Source: Euleptes europaea
Taxonomy: Eukaryota; Chordata; Lepidosauria; Squamata; Sphaerodactylidae
Direction of reading: 5' to 3'
Assembly: GCF_029931775.1 (NCBI RefSeq)
Contig: NC_079321.1
Location: 14,032,501-14,096,500 of the forward strand
DNA length: 64,000 bases
Shown: in pieces, positions 27,646 through 42,200 of the stretch
Position numbering within the stretch: the first letter of the stretch is position 1
Layout of the letters: each line of letters starts with the position of its first letter
The notes under the pieces: generated by a model
What the model was told of the DNA's origin: nothing
Seen by the model: only the letters and a program-made list of their open reading frames with translations
The model's database searches: none
Position numbers and translations under genes: made by a program

Positions 27646-27951
27646 ACAGGTGGCTTCCATGGCCCTCGAAAGGAAGCGTTGGCTATGCAGCCAGACTAAC
27701 TTCATGTCCTTCGGCATCTGTGATGGTATCTGAGGGATACGCAGGCCCAGCCACTTCTCACACAGGTGGTGGTTGTGTATCTGGCTTGTGCTGGTTCAGG
27801 TCTAGCCGGGGGCTCCTTTCTTGGATGTGCTTTCTTCCATATTCAAAAGCCCTTCTTGCATGCTGAAAGCTAGCATGTGAGAGAGAAGGCTAGGCTCAAC
27901 CAGAACCCTATCCCAATATGTTTCTTGTTGCAGGCCTTCAGTATGAACGCA

Positions 27952-28163
27952 TGAACACACATGAAGCTGCCTTATACTGAATCAGACCCTTGGTCCATCA
28001 AGGTCCGTATTACCTACTCAGACTGGCAGTGACTCTCCAGGGTCTCAGGCAGAGGTCTTTCACATCACCTACTTGCTTAGTCCCTTTAACTGGAGATGCT
28101 GGGGATTGAACCTAGGACCTTCTGCATGCCAAGCAGATGCTCTACCACTGAGCCACGGCCCCA
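27952..28163 (-). repeat. tRNA-derived SINE, family 2
   Basis: ACATGAAGCTGCCTTATACT to CTACCACTGAGCCACGGCCC; full copy. A fold-back end (CACAGCCCGGATAACCTACA) follows at 28248-28275. Confidence 0.85.
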
Positions 28164-28454
28164 GTCCAGGCACAGGTTGACCACCCCAATGAAAACTAGG
28201 CCTTTGTCTGAATAGAGAAAAGAAAAACCTGGTAGAGAAAAGAAAAACACAGCCCGGATAACCTACAAGAACCACTGGTAATGGAGGCTTCGTTGGTTTC
28301 TCAGACTCTGGCTGGTCTTGCCTCATTCCTTAGATGACAATTATCTGAAAGCACGCTAGCTCATACAGGGGAGTAGTTGTCTGTATAGTTTGTGAGCACG
28401 ATCTGTTGTTAGTGGTATAAATGATATAGGGATGAAATGTATTTGTGTTTGTTT

Positions 28455-28915
28455 CTGGACTTGTTATGAAAAATAATGAGCGGGTGCAGAGGAGAGCAAT
28501 GAGGATGATCAAGGGCCTGGAGACCAAGCCCTATGAGGAAAGGCTGAGGAAGTTGGGAATGTTCAGTCTGGAGAAGAGGTGGCTGAGAGGGGACATGATG
28601 GCTCTCTTTTAAGTATTTGAACGGCTGTCACTTAGAGGAGGGCAGGGAGCAGTTCCTGTTGGCAGCAGAGGACAGAACTCGCAATCGTGAGTTTAAATTG
28701 CGGGCGGAAAGGTACCAGCCGGATATTAGGAAAAAAATTTTTACAGTAAGAGTTGTTCAACAGTGGGATCACCTACCTAGGGAGGTGGTGAGCTCCCCCT
28801 CACTGGCAGTCTTTAAGCAGAGGCTGGTCAAGCACTTGTCAGGGATGCTAGGCTGATCCTGCATTAAGCAGGGGGTTGGACTAGATGGCCCTTCCAACGC
28901 TATGATTCTATAAAT
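28455..28915 (+). mobile_element. CR1 LINE 3' end
   Basis: GTGCAGAGGAGAGCAATGAG, TCAGTCTGGAGAAGAGG, AGGGGACATGATGGCTCTC, then GTTGGACTAGATGGCCC and TATGATTCTAT, the standard CR1 3' end. Confidence 0.9.
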
Positions 28916-29002
28916 ATATTGCTGGGGGGGAAAAGTGAGAGAAATGCTCCATTTTCCTGAAACGGTTTCTCAGTTAAAGTAACATTTATAATTGGATTGC
29001 AG

Positions 29003-30246
29003 ATCGCTGGAGTAGTGGCGGGAAGCTGGAAAGTGCTCGGTGTGATCACTGTTGAGTAGACACCTCGTTGTGAAGATGAACCCTAATGCTCCTTTCGGTG
29101 GACAGCCACCTGGAGTTTTCCAGACACCACCTAGGAGTTCTTCTGGAATGATTCAGGTTCATCCACCACTCCAGTTTGGCCAGCTCTCACTGTTTGGGCC
29201 GAACAGTGGAGGAGTGGCAAAGAATCCTGGCTTCCCGCCCCCATCTGACTTCACAAGAACTTCAGAACTACGTGGTTCTTCAGGTCAAACTTCGGGATTT
29301 GTTCATCCTCTGGGATTTTCACAGTCTTATCCTTTTGGGCACACTACATCGTTCGTGGCTGCTCCCCCATCAACCAGCTCTTCTGTTGCCGGCAAGCAAG
29401 GATTCAGTTTTAAACCACCTATGAATCTCGGGACTTCTCAGACTCCTTCTAAGTTTGGAAATACACCTGGAGAAGCTTCAGGCAATGTCTTTGCAGGTAC
29501 AGATTTTAGCTTCAAAACCCCTGAGAATGCAATGTTCAAGCCTATCTTTGGCGTTGGTTCAGAACCAGAGAAACCACAAACCATCCCAAGTCCGTTCACG
29601 TTTTCCTTTCCAGGTGGGAGCGGGCCTGGAAGACTTGCCCCCTTTGGCATTTCTCAGGAAACCAGCGGCTCGAGTGCTACTACTCACTTCAGCTTTTCAA
29701 AACCAGCAAGCAATAGTGCTATTTTAGCATCTTCCTTCACTGCTGCTGTACCAAGCAGGACTGTAGAGGATGACAAAAAAGGACCTGTAAATCCTTTCGC
29801 AAATCCTAGTAGCAGCTTTGCTGCTTTTTCTTACCCATCTGGTGGGTCAAGCAGACCAGAACATGAAGAATTTGTAGCTCCGAGTGAGCCCGCCGATAAG
29901 GGAACAAAGAGAAAGGAAGAGCAAGATCATTCCCCAAGGAGACGTGATTATGATACCGCAGATGAGCCAGAGGTTCAGTCACGGAGCGATTATTCTTCCA
30001 GCAAGCGTCCGGTCAGGCTGACTCGGGCTCGCGCAGGGGGCCTCTTCGGTATAACATTGCAAGATGTTCTGAAAAGTAATAAAGACAGTGGGCGCCCTAA
30101 GAAAGAATCCAAAATGGAGAGAGTCTCCCTAGAATCAGGAGAGCTGGAACAGACGAGCGTAGCGGGGGGAATCCAGTCTGGTTTGGCACTGGCAAGGCCG
30201 TCCCTGTTACAGAAAGAGGAAGAAAATAAGGCAAAACTGAAGGAAA
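29003..30246 (+). CDS. MCM3AP: MCM3AP coding exon 1 (with 5'UTR 29003-29075)
   Basis: An acceptor (gattgcag) ends at 29002; 73 nt of 5'UTR precede the ATG at 29076. The exon encodes residues 1-390: scattered FG dipeptides (PFGG, SLFG, YPFG, KFG, IFG, APFG) in a Ser/Thr/Pro-rich stretch that resembles FG nucleoporins, then a basic segment with [12 protein letters not shown] and RPVRLTR, both close to the human sequence. The donor is GAAA|GTAAGT (phase 1). A non-coding first exon must lie upstream, probably in the CpG region at 26.5-26.7 kb. Confidence 0.95.
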
Positions 30247-33200
30247 GTAAGTAACAAAACCTAGCTTGAATCAGTTAAATTGATTGATTAGATTTTTATC
30301 CCACCCTCTATCCTGGCCAAGGGCAGGTAACAACAACAACACATCACAAATACAAAATACATCACAAATACATAAAACGTTAAATCCATACAATATGAAT
30401 TAAAATAAGCAATTCTCGTTAAAAACAATTTAAAATCAAGACAGATGGTGCTCAAAAATTGAAGATCCAAACATAGTTCTTATGATGATTTTGCTACTAT
30501 TTGCATCATTTGTCAGATTGCGGATAGATGAAAAATGGGTATTCAAATCCTTACATTTATTTTTTTCTTCATAGCTAGTTATAAGATATTTTGAAAAGGT
30601 GCTCTTGCTTTTCCTTTCAGATTCTTCCGTCTCGAATACCTCACGTCGAAATCGGAGCAGTGGGAGCACAGAGAGCCTGGGCGGCTTGCCCACGGGCGAG
30701 TTCAAAGCCTTCCAGTGCAAAAATATTCCTGATTATCTAAATGACAGAAATGTCCTCGAGAATCACTTCAAGAAGTCTGCAAAAATCCACCGTATCTTTA
30801 CCAACAGAAACAAAAAGCTGGCAGTTGTTTATTGTTTTGATCATGTAAGTTTAATGGAAGATCAATGGCTTTTAATTTTTGGAAATGTTTAATGGATGAG
30901 AGAGAGAGAAAAAACTTCCACAGGAAAATAGACTATTTGGGGGGAAATAGAAATATATGCAATCCTTCTTTTATGGTCCAGCATAAATTTACTTTGGTAC
31001 TTGAAAAATGTAAAGTATGCCTTATTGAACATAAAAAATATAATGCCTTATTGAACATAATGCTTAAAATTGCACTATTTGGGATATTTAAGAGGGTAAA
31101 TACCTTGTTTTTTATTCAGACTAATTACAGATACATTCGGTGTGAGAACTCCTGCCTGTATAGCTTGTTTTTTGCCTTTTTTGGTAATTCAGAAGTAGAG
31201 AGAGAAAAACACACAAAATAAGCTGAAAACTGAATTCCCCAGCTTTGCACTGAACAAAGGTATTGTTATCTGGGGTTAAACAATCTATAGATCTCAGCAT
31301 TATCACATGGAAACAACAGATGCGGGTTTCTGAAACACTTTCGGGTGTCCCAAATCAATTGCTACTCCTGTGTGTACTTAACTAGTAAACAGAACAGCAC
31401 ACCATATTAACTGGGCATGCTGTATAAACACCTCAAAAGCTTTTCAATAGCCAAAAGTAGCACAACTGAAATGGCAGGGAAAATATTTTGTCAGGTGCAT
31501 TCAGCCTAGTTTAATTGTTCAAACATGCTTGGAAACTATTTTGATTGGAATAATTGTCCTATTATGAAATATTTACAGCTGAGCTCAATAATATACTTCC
31601 TACTTGTGTTGTTTAAGTATAAGTGAAGAAATTAAAGCAAAGGACTCTGCTTAATGTATTAATTTTAGCATTCCCCAAAGAGCTGGGCATATGTTAGTGC
31701 TCCTGAGATACTGGCATATCCCCTGTAATATGTAAAACACAAGTGTCTTTTAGTCACACTCAAGCTAAGGGAAATCATGGGACATCAGTGTCCCTAACTC
31801 TGGAAATGACTGACTGAAGCGTTTTTAGGAATAAGTAGTATTTATTTTTATATTTTAAAATTTTATTTATTTACTTCATTTATAACACCACCTCTCTTCC
31901 CAGTAGGGACCCAAAGCAGCTTTTATCTTTCTCCTCTTCTCCATTTTGTCCTGATAATAACCCTATGAGGTAGGCTAGGCTGAGAGGGTGTTACTGGCCC
32001 AAGGTCACCCAGCAAGCTAGATGAACAGGGAGAGAGAGTGGACAGGGAGAAGCTTTTCTCCCTCTCTCATAATACTAGGACATGGGGTCATCTGCTGAAT
32101 CTGGAGGGTGAGAGATTCAAAACAGATAAAAGGAAATATTTCTTCACACAACACATAGTTAAATTGTGGAACTCCCTGCCCCAGGATGTGGTGGTGGCTG
32201 CCAACTTGGAAGGCTTGAAGAGGGGAGTGGACATGTTCATGGGGGAAAGGGGTATTCATGGCTACTAGTCAAAATGGGTACTAGTCATGATGCATACCTA
32301 TTCTCTCCATGATCAGAGGAGCGTGCCTGTTATATTAGGTGCTGTGGAGCACAGGCACGACAATGCTGCTGCAATCATCTTGTGTGGGCTTCCTAGAGGC
32401 ACCTGGTTGGCCACTGTGTTGTCAGACTGCTGGTTTTGATGGACCTTGATCTGATCCAGCATGGCCTTTCTTATGTTCTTATTTATTTATTTTTCAAATT
32501 TCTTATGTTATGTTTAATTTTCCATGGCAGAGCGGGGAATCAAACCTGGCTGTCCCAGATCCCAATCTGACTCTAACCATTACCCTGAGCTGGCTCTCTG
32601 TTCTATGTTGTTTACAGTCCACCTTTCTCACAGACTGTCGCCAGCTGGTCTCCTGGCTACTGGGCATTAACTTACCCAATATGCTTGGGTGGAGGTACAC
32701 TGATGCATGCAGTAATTCTTTGCCAAGGACCGTTAGCGTGATTTCCCCCCCCCCCTCGACTTAGGTCTGTGTACTGATGTAGAAAGTCGTCATTCTCCCA
32801 ACTCAAACAAGGGTCGTGTTCAACCTTGCCGTGTATCCCGGTTGACTATTTGGGGCCAAGAAGGGGATGCCAATGTTAAATCCTTACTGCAGTAAGCCAC
32901 TATTGACCCAATTGACTGTTGACACTATTGCTTAACCCAGTTATCAATACTTTTGTTCAGTGCAAAGTAGGGGAGTTCAGTTTTCAGCGTATTTAATTTT
33001 TTTCTCTCTATTGTGTGTGAATTATCACATTTTCTTTTGTTTCCTTTCTGTATACCGTTCTTATCTGAACGTGCTGTGTCTGCTTTTCAGGCATCTGCTG
33101 CTTTGGCTAGAAAGAAAGCCAAAGGGCTACACAAAGAAATAGTGACATTTTGGCACAGGAAGAAATCAGGTACGTTCCTGCAATGAGACTGCTATAAAAT

Positions 33201-36200
33201 ACTGCCTGCTAGTGTGTGTGTGTGTGTGTGTGTGTGCGCTGTCAGTCAGATAAAAGTTCCATATATCTGCAGAGTCCCCTGCAGGCCTAAACAGACGGTG
33301 CCTCCTTCTTAGGGGGGGATCAGGTCATGCAGGGGTAGAGTTTGTTCCCATTACAATTCTGTCCCCATGTGTTGTACTTTATTTTTACCCCATAGTAGTG
33401 ACTGGCACTCGCATGGAAGAAAAGTTTTGGAGACTCCTCTTCTTAAGGCTTTGCACTCCCCCCAAATATTCTTGGTAATTGCAGCCTCTTTATTTTCTCA
33501 GAGCAGTTCTTGTGCGTGTGTGTGTTAAGTGCCGTTAAGTTGCTTCCGACACATGGTGACCCTATGAATCAGTGCCAATATAAACTTGATACACATAAAC
33601 CTCCTATCTTTAACAGCCTTGCTCAGGTCTTGCAAATTGAGGGCCGTGGCTTCCTTTATAGAGTCAATCCATCTCTTGTTGGGTCTTCCTCTTTTCCTGC
33701 TGCCTTCAACTTTCCCTAGCATGATCATCTTTTCCAGTGACTCTTGTCTTCTCATAATGTGACCATTACGACTGCTTCAATTTAGTCATTTTAGCATCTA
33801 GGGTCAGCTCAGGCTGGATTTGATCTATAACCCATTTGTGTTTTTGGGGGGGGGCGGTCCACGGTATCCGTAACACTCTCCAACACCACATTTCAAAGGA
33901 ATCTACTTTCCACCTATCGGTTTCCTCATTGTCAACCTTAAAGTTGAGTAATTCTCCTGTAGTCATTACTTTTGTCTTCCTGATGTTCAGCTGTAGTCCT
34001 GCTTTGGTACTTTCTCTTTTAACTTTCAGCAGTAGTCGCTTCAAGTCTTCCCTATTTTCTGCCAGTAATATAGTATCATCGGCATATCTCAAATTGTTAA
34101 TGTTCATAGAATCATAGAGTTGGAAGGGACCACCAGAGCCATCAAGTCCAACCCCCTGCACAATGCAGGAAATTCACAACTACCTCCCCACTCCACACCC
34201 CTAGTGACCAGAAGATGCCCAAGATGCCCTCCCTCTTATCATCTGCCTAAGGTCACAGAATCAGCATTGCTGACAGATGGCCATCTAACCTCTTCTTAAA
34301 AACCTCCAGGGAAGGAATGTTCCTCCCCCCAATTTTCATTCCACCTTCAACTAAATCTAACCCAGCTTTCCTAATGATATGTTCTGCATACAGATTGAAG
34401 AGATAGGGAGATAAAATGCATCCTTGTCTAACACCTTTGTCAACTGGAAACCATTCTGTTTCTCCATATTCTGTCCTAACTGTGGCCTCTTGTCCAGAGT
34501 ACAGGTTACACATCAGAACAATCAGATGTTGTGGCACACCCATTCCCTTTAAAACCAGTCATAGCTTTTCGTGATCCACACAGTCAAAAGCTTTGCTGTA
34601 ATCTATTAAACACAAGCTGATTTCCTTCTGAAATTCTCTCGTGTGCTCCAGTAACCAATGTAAATTTGCAATATGATCTCTAGTGCCTCTTCCTGTTCTG
34701 AATCCAGCTTGAACAGCAGGCGTTTCTCGTTCCATATATGGTAACCTTTTTTGTTGTAAGAGAACAGTTTTTAGCCACGAAGAAATGAGAAGTATACACT
34801 ATACTCAACTTCAGCATGTGGGAATGTTACATTGCAATCATTTAAGTTTTGGATCCATTTGGCACGGTTAAATTTTCTCTGAATTCAGTAAACAAGCCTA
34901 ATGGGAGGAAGAGAAGCTATAGTAAGCGTCTGCTATCTCTGTATGCAAAGGTCCTAATAAGAGAGAGTACGCATCCAAGGAGCAGGTGGAAGATGTGAGC
35001 GAAGGGAGGCAAAAAACCGACCCTCCGAGTTATCTGCATTCCTCACAGAGCAAGTCCTTAATCCGATCCACAGCTGGTGGGAACCTGTTGAGCAAAAGGT
35101 AGGTGTTTGCATCATTGTCTTGGTAAGAGAAATATTTTTGTGTGTGAGGTTTATACAGCAGAATACATCCTGATTGGCTGCACCTTTGAGGGGAGGGTCC
35201 AGCTCAGGAGCATCAGGCTAGCTGGGTACCAATGAAGCAGCGTCACAAGGGATGAATGTCAAATCTTAGGCTGAAATTGTAGCTTATTGTATTTACTGTA
35301 TTTATTTACAGTGTTTTTAAATAGTTCTTATTGTATTTATTGTGGTTTTTAATTGTAAACCGAAAGGTATTTTATTAATGGTTGTTAGCCACTCTGAGCC
35401 CTGCTTTGTGGTGGGAGAATGGGATACTTTATTTTTTAAAAATACTGCTAACAGCCAACATATATAGAAGCATATACAAAAAAACAATTTCCAACAGCCC
35501 AAACAAATAAAAATACAGTAAAACAAAAGTAATCCTACAACGCTACAAAAATTGCTCCTTGAAACACTTGCTATGAAAAATCTGTTTTTAGACTGTCATA
35601 GAGTTATTTTGTAGCAATTTTACCAAACAGATTTTGCTGGATTTTAATAGCGGCGGCACAAAATTTAGCAGTGTCAGCAGAGACCCTAGGATTTTCATCT
35701 GTGAGCAGCTTTTTAGCCCACTGCGCATCCAAGCAGTCTGGAAGCTTATTAAGCCAGGGCAGAATAAATTTAGCACAAATCTCCTTATAAAATGGGACAG
35801 CGAATAGGAACGTGCTCCAAAGTTTCCACACACACCCATAACCACATGGGCATACTCTCTCTGAGATAGGTATCCTTTTGTATCTTCCCTCCAACACTGC
35901 TGAAGGGAGGGCATGTTGCTAACGAGAAAGCCCTTCTAAGGCTGTTAAGCTCCAGAGAGAAAAAGATATGCGATGGTGGGGGAGGGCGGGATATGAATTG
36001 AAATAAATGAAAACAACTCTTCTTCTTTGATAGCTCTCCAGCTAAGAAGTCTGGTCTTAAAAAGTCTCTGCAGTTTGAAGCAGACACCTTTGATTCTGGG
36101 CCTGAAAGCCACGGCTTAGAGAACTTGGAAGCATCCGCACCGTGTCTTAGTAATCTTATCGGCATGGTAGCGGAGTCTTCTGAGGACAAATACCGCCTCC

Positions 36201-39200
36201 TGGACCAGAGAGATAAACTCATGCGGCAAGGTAAGAACTGGTAACGCATTCGGAGGAGCGGGAGAGGCCCTGCAGTCGGTCCCACCCACATGATTATGAC
36301 ACACTTTCCCTGTCGCTGTCTGGAATATCACCCTAGAAAAATGTTACCTGCATGGTTCGGTACGCATGCAAAAGGAGCCTTAGTGGCAGTTGGAAAGTGT
36401 TAAAATTTGCTTCAGTCGTACCAGCTGATTCTCCCATGCACATCCTATAAAATTCGTGTTATGCTCCAGCTGTTTTATGAGTAGTGTTATTTTTCCCAAG
36501 TCATGTTGTAAACTCCCCCAGCTGTCTAAACGCTGATCTCTTTTTTTAGCTCGACTAAAACGAACCGATCTCGGCCAGACCTTTATCGGCACGTGCCCAG
36601 ACATGTGCCCGGAGAAAGAACGATACATGAGGGAGACGAGGAACCAGCTCAGCATCTTTGAGGTGATTCCAGGAACAGACAAGGTACTGAGGGGCTTGTT
36701 TCCTTGTGCTGCACTTTGTTGAGATGCGCCTGTGATGTTCAATTAACATGATTTGGTGGTGGTCGGAAACCGGTGGGGGAAAGTTCCAGAATATAAAAAA
36801 CAAGATTATATCTTTTAAAAAAGAAATAAACATTGTGTGCTTTGTTTTTATACATTTATTTTTCATAATATTCATTGCGCGTTTGGATGAAAAATCTGTG
36901 TGGGTTACCCAACAAGCTGTGTTTTGGAGGAATGTCTTGATAATGGTTTTCTTGGGCTTCCAATCGTGTCTGTAGCCCCTTCGTCGTAAATCACATGAAT
37001 ACATGAAGCTGTCTTATACAGAATCAGACCCTCAGTCCATCAAAGTCAGTATTGTCTACTCAGACTGGCAGCGGCTCTCCAGGGTCTCAGGCAGGGGTCT
37101 TTCACATCACCTACCTGCCTGGTCCCTTTAACTGGAGATGCCAGAGATTGAACCCGGGACCTTCTACATGCCAAGCAGATGCTCTACCACTGAGCCACAG
37201 CCCCTCACTCTAACCAGGTGTAGACTTCCTTCACGGAGACAGCTAAGTGGAAGCCATTGCTCATATGGGTCCCCATCCCTGTGTGGAATGCAAAAGGCCA
37301 GCGCAGCTTATATCTCTGGATCTGCTAGCGTTAGAAGCACTGAAAATGTGCCTTGTGGAATTAGACGTGCTGTCTGGAACGGCTTCCAATAAATGCCCCT
37401 CAGAGTCCTCTCCTTTAGCATCTTGGCCCCAACATATTTGTGAGCTTCTTGGGAAGCTGTTCCTCCTGTTCTTACTTTTGTTGTTATTGGAAAACGAACA
37501 ACCCCCATGTGCAGGGTGTAGCGGCTCCTTCCTTGAGAAGCAGCAGAGAAGCGTTTCCAAAAACGTCTTTCGTATGTGGAGGAATCGGTGAGGTCTTCAG
37601 AGTCTTGCTGTGCCTCAGGCTCCTTGTGCAGTTTAAGGTTGACAGCTCAGCCTTCAGTTCTCTGCCAATATAAACTTGATACACATAAACTGTGGAACTC
37701 CCTTCCCCAGGATGTGATGATGGCTGCCAACTTGGAAGTCTTTAAGGAGGGGACATGCTCATGGAGGATAGGGCTATCCATGGCTACTAGTCAAAATGGA
37801 TACTAGTCATGATGCATACCTATTCTCTCTAGTATCAGAGGAGCTGAATGTATTTTGTACTGAGGAATTTTTTCTTTTTCATCTTTGAGGTGGACCATGC
37901 AGCCGCGATAAAGGAGTACAGCAGGTCGTCAGCAGACCAGGAAGAGCCTTTGCCACACGAGCTGAGGCCTTTGGAAGTATTGAGTATGACCATGAACTAC
38001 TTAGTCACTCAGATCATGGACAAAGGAGAAGGGAACTTCCGGGAGTGGTACGATTTCGTGTGGAATAGGACTCGTGGGATAAGGAAGGTAACTATTTTGG
38101 CTGGGGGCCCTTGCATTGGACGGGCGGAATGCTAGAAAATGGCAGCTGTCTGGTTACATCTAGCAATCTAGCACTGGAGTGTGGAATGGTTGCTGTTTCA
38201 TATTTCAAGGGCGGGGGTGAATATTCAGGATTAAATACATAATCTTGATTATATGTAATCTTGAATATATTCAAGATTCAATTCTGCAAAAAAAAAAAAA
38301 AAAGCGATGTGTATTTAAAGCGTTTGATCAGGTATAAAAATTAGCCACAACAATGCAGCTGTGTTATCAAGGACCGCTGCTCCTACTTTCTCTACCCACC
38401 TCTCCGATAATGACTCCTAGCTCTGCCCCTGTTCTTGCTTGCATCCCCAACCTTGCAAATTTCCCAAAATTCCTCATGTATATTCCTAGTCTCCTACACA
38501 GCTTCTCCTACTACTTCATTCCTGTATTGTGTTTCATGATTATTTTGTACCCTTGAACTATCATGCCCTTTTATTCTACTTGTGTCATTTATTTGCTTCG
38601 AATGCTGATACCTCCTTCATCTCCCCCATCTATGCATGGATGTCCTTTGCGCAGCTTCTTCCTCTTAGAGAGCTGTTATTTGAGGTGGACTGTAGGGACC
38701 TTCCCCTCCGTCGTATGTTCTTGGGATGGGGAGCTTTTTAGGGTGTGCTGTTGTTTTGAGTGGACTAGTGCGGTATAGTGGGGCCAGCATGGTGTAGTGG
38801 TTAAGAGGGGTGGGCTCTAATCTGGAGAACTGGGTTTGATCCCCCACTCCTCCACATGAAGCCTGCTGAGTGACCTTGGGCCAGTCACAGCTCTCTCGGA
38901 ACTCTCTCAGCCCCACCTACCTCACAAGGTGTCTGTTGTGGAGGGGGGTGGGAGGGAAGGAGATTGTAAGCCAGTTTGAGACTCCTTTCGGTAGAGAAAA
39001 GTGGAGTATAAAAACCAGCTCTTCTTGTTTTTACTAGTAGCAATGCTTAAGATAAAAATGCCGTGGCCTCAAGAATTGCAGAATTGTGGAAAGCTTTAAT
39101 GGGTGCAGTGAAGAACATGCCGGCAGAGTCAAACACTGCTTTTCGGTATTCTTAAGCTTTACATTTGTCTTGGCCAGGATATAACCCAGCAGCATCTCTG

Positions 39201-42200
39201 CAATCCTCTGACGGTTTCCTTAATCGAGAAATGCACTCGTTTCCATATCCACTGTTCCCACCACCTGTGTGAAGAGCCAATGTCCTCTTTTGATGCTAAA
39301 ATCAACAATGAGAACATGACCAAGTGCCTCCAGAGCCTGAAGGAGATGTATCAGGACCTTGCCAACAAGGAGGTTTACTGTAAGAATGAAGCAGAGTTCA
39401 GGGGATACAACGTCCTCCTGAACCTCAACAAAGGAGATATTCTGAGGTAAATCTTGATATGGTTACAGTATTAACTTGGCCTCTTTCACTGGCAGTATTT
39501 TATTGTTTGAAGCTACATGGATTCACTCAATCAGAGAATATTGACTCTATGACTTATCATAGAATAACTGTGCAAAAGCTCAAGTCATCTAATTCCCTGC
39601 CTAGGTAGGTAAAGTAAATTAGTGCCCTGACCTGGATGGCCTAGGCTTGCTTGATCTCATCAGATCTCGGAAGCTAAGCAGGGTCAGCCCTGGTTAGTAC
39701 TTGGTTGGGAGACCACCGAGGAAGTCCAGGGTTACTTCGCAGAGGCAGGCGATGGCAAACTGCCTTTGTTCATCCCTTGCCTTGAAGACCCTACTGTGTT
39801 GCCATAGGTCAGCTGCGACTTGACGGCACTTCCTATCAAAGCCGAGTTGGTGATAAATCATGGACTTACCATAAATTAAAGTCAACGGTTTAGCTGTATT
39901 TTTATCCCTTTCCCCTTAGTGTTAAGAGTTCTGTGAATAAACTGTGAATAAACTGTGAATATTCACTCTTCTTGAAACAACCAGGGATCTGATGTGTTGA
40001 GCAAAGACATGCCCTTTCCCAAGTAAAAGAAACAGAATGTCCTTTGTATAAATTAAAGACGTAAACCTTTAGAGCAGAGGTTCCCAAACTGTGCTCCATG
40101 GAGCACTTGGTGCTCCGCGAAACATCTCCTAGTGCTCCATGAAGAGATTGGAAAGAAAAATACTACTGTCATTCGGTTTAGTATCTAGGGGTGCTAGGTG
40201 AAAATTAGTGCTTCATGACTCAAAAGGTTCGGGAACCTCTGCTTTAGGGCATTAATTGGTCTTACTCTAATATGTAAATTGTTGAAATAGATGAATACTT
40301 CAGCTACGCTGAGCAGTTTTTAAATTTCAACTGCATGATGGTATAAGACATTGTGTCATGTTTCTTAGGCATTCCCTGCTATCTGTTATTTGTACGAACG
40401 TGCCCCATGGGTAGCATCCACTATTAGCACTCAAGAAAACGCTTGTCCTTTTTTTCAACAGAGAAGTCCAACAGTTTCGTCCAGAAGTGCGGAACTCCAG
40501 CGAAGTCAGATTTGCGGTTCAAGCCTTTACTGCTTTAAACAGTAATAATTTTGTGAGGTTTTTCAAACTTGTACAAGCAGCTTCTTACTTGAACGCGTGC
40601 TTACTCCATTGCTATTTCAGTCAGGTAAGAAATGGTATATATTTAGGTGATGGGCGGGTCTGTAATCTAGAGTTCTTATGTCCCTTGGATACTTTTAAAT
40701 TAACCTCGCAACTTGAAAAAAAAGTAACAACAGTCCCAATTACTGGAGGGAATAAGCATGGCAAAGGTGGAAAGATGAGGTTCACCGAGGGTTTGAAAGT
40801 GTCCTGTAGTTCAGCGTTCCTGGAGATTTAAGAAGTATTACTGATCATCTAAGAGCCCTGTGGTGCAGAGTGGTAAGCTGCAGTACTGCAGTCAAAAGCT
40901 CTGCTCACGACCTGAGTTCGATCCTGACAGAAGTTGGGTTCAGGTAGTCGGCTCAAAGTTGACTCAGTCTTCCATCCTTCCGAGGTCGGTAAAATGAGTA
41001 CCCAGCTTGCTGGGGGTAAAGGAAAGACGACTGGGGAAGGCACTGGCAAACCAACCCATCAAACAAAGTCTGCCTAGGAAACGTCAGGATGTGACGTCAC
41101 CCAATGGGTCAGGAATGACCCGGTGCTTGCACAGGGGACCTTTACCTTTTTACTTACTGAACATCTGCTGGAATTTGGGGATTGAGTTGAATAATGTAGT
41201 AATATGTGAAAGTCAGAAGTGAAATGATGGATGTTTCACTGTCATTCCTCTGAGAAGCCAAAAGATTGTCCGAAACAATGTATCACGCACGTCTAACAAA
41301 AAAGATTGGCAGGAGCTTTTAAAACACATTTTTTCCAGATTCGTAAAGATGCTCTGAAGGCTCTCAATATCGCTTACACCGTGAACACTCAGAGGTCAAC
41401 CATCTTTCCGCTGCACAACATCGTCCGCATGTTATTGTTCAGGGACTCCGAAATCACGAGTGATTTCATCAGTTACTATGGCTTGAGCGTGTCTGATGGG
41501 TAAGTGCTGGTTCTTGTGCCCTTGCTCAAAGTGGTAGTGTGTTCGAGAGGATTGTAACAAGAATGTAAAAATTTTTCAGAATGAGGAATGAGATTAATGG
41601 AAAAGTGACATCTTCGTTCAGACTGGTAGATCCCCTTCAGTTGTTTATCTCGCTCCCCAAGTTGAAACTACCTCTTTGAGCATAGTTAAATTGTGGAACT
41701 CCCTGCCCCAGGATGTGGTGATGGCTGCCAGCTTGGAAGGCTTGAAGAGGGGAGTGGACATGTTCATGAAGAAGAGGGTCATCCACGGCTACTTTTCAAA
41801 ATGGACGCTAGTCATGATGCATACATATTATCTCCATGATCAGAGGAGCATGCCTGTTACATTAGGTGCTGTTGAACACAGGCAGGACGATGTTGCTGCA
41901 GTTGTTTTGCTTGTGGGCTTCCTAGAGGCACCTGGTTGGCCACTGTGTGAACAGACTTGGTCTGATCCAGCATGGCTTTTCTTATGTTCTTAAACCATGA
42001 TATCTTAACATGAAAAAATGTGGTTTGAGGCAGCTCCCTTGAAGTGATCGAAATGGTCAGTGGTTGTGGTCTCAGGGCTTTGTGGTCTCAGATTCTGTTA
42101 ATCGTGAGAGGTTGGTATGGGTGAACACGTGCAAGCTAAGTGGAGCTGAGCCATGGTGGTGGTGGTAGGGCTTAGGAGCTGCTTGGCACGGGCCATAGCT

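Noticed and set aside
28617-28856. A 79-codon open frame
   Set aside because: It is part of the CR1 3' end shared by other copies here, not a host gene.
29052-29075. An 8-codon upstream extension of the MCM3AP frame
   Set aside because: It would start at TTG. The ATG at 29076 gives MNPNAPFGG, aligned with the human N-terminus.
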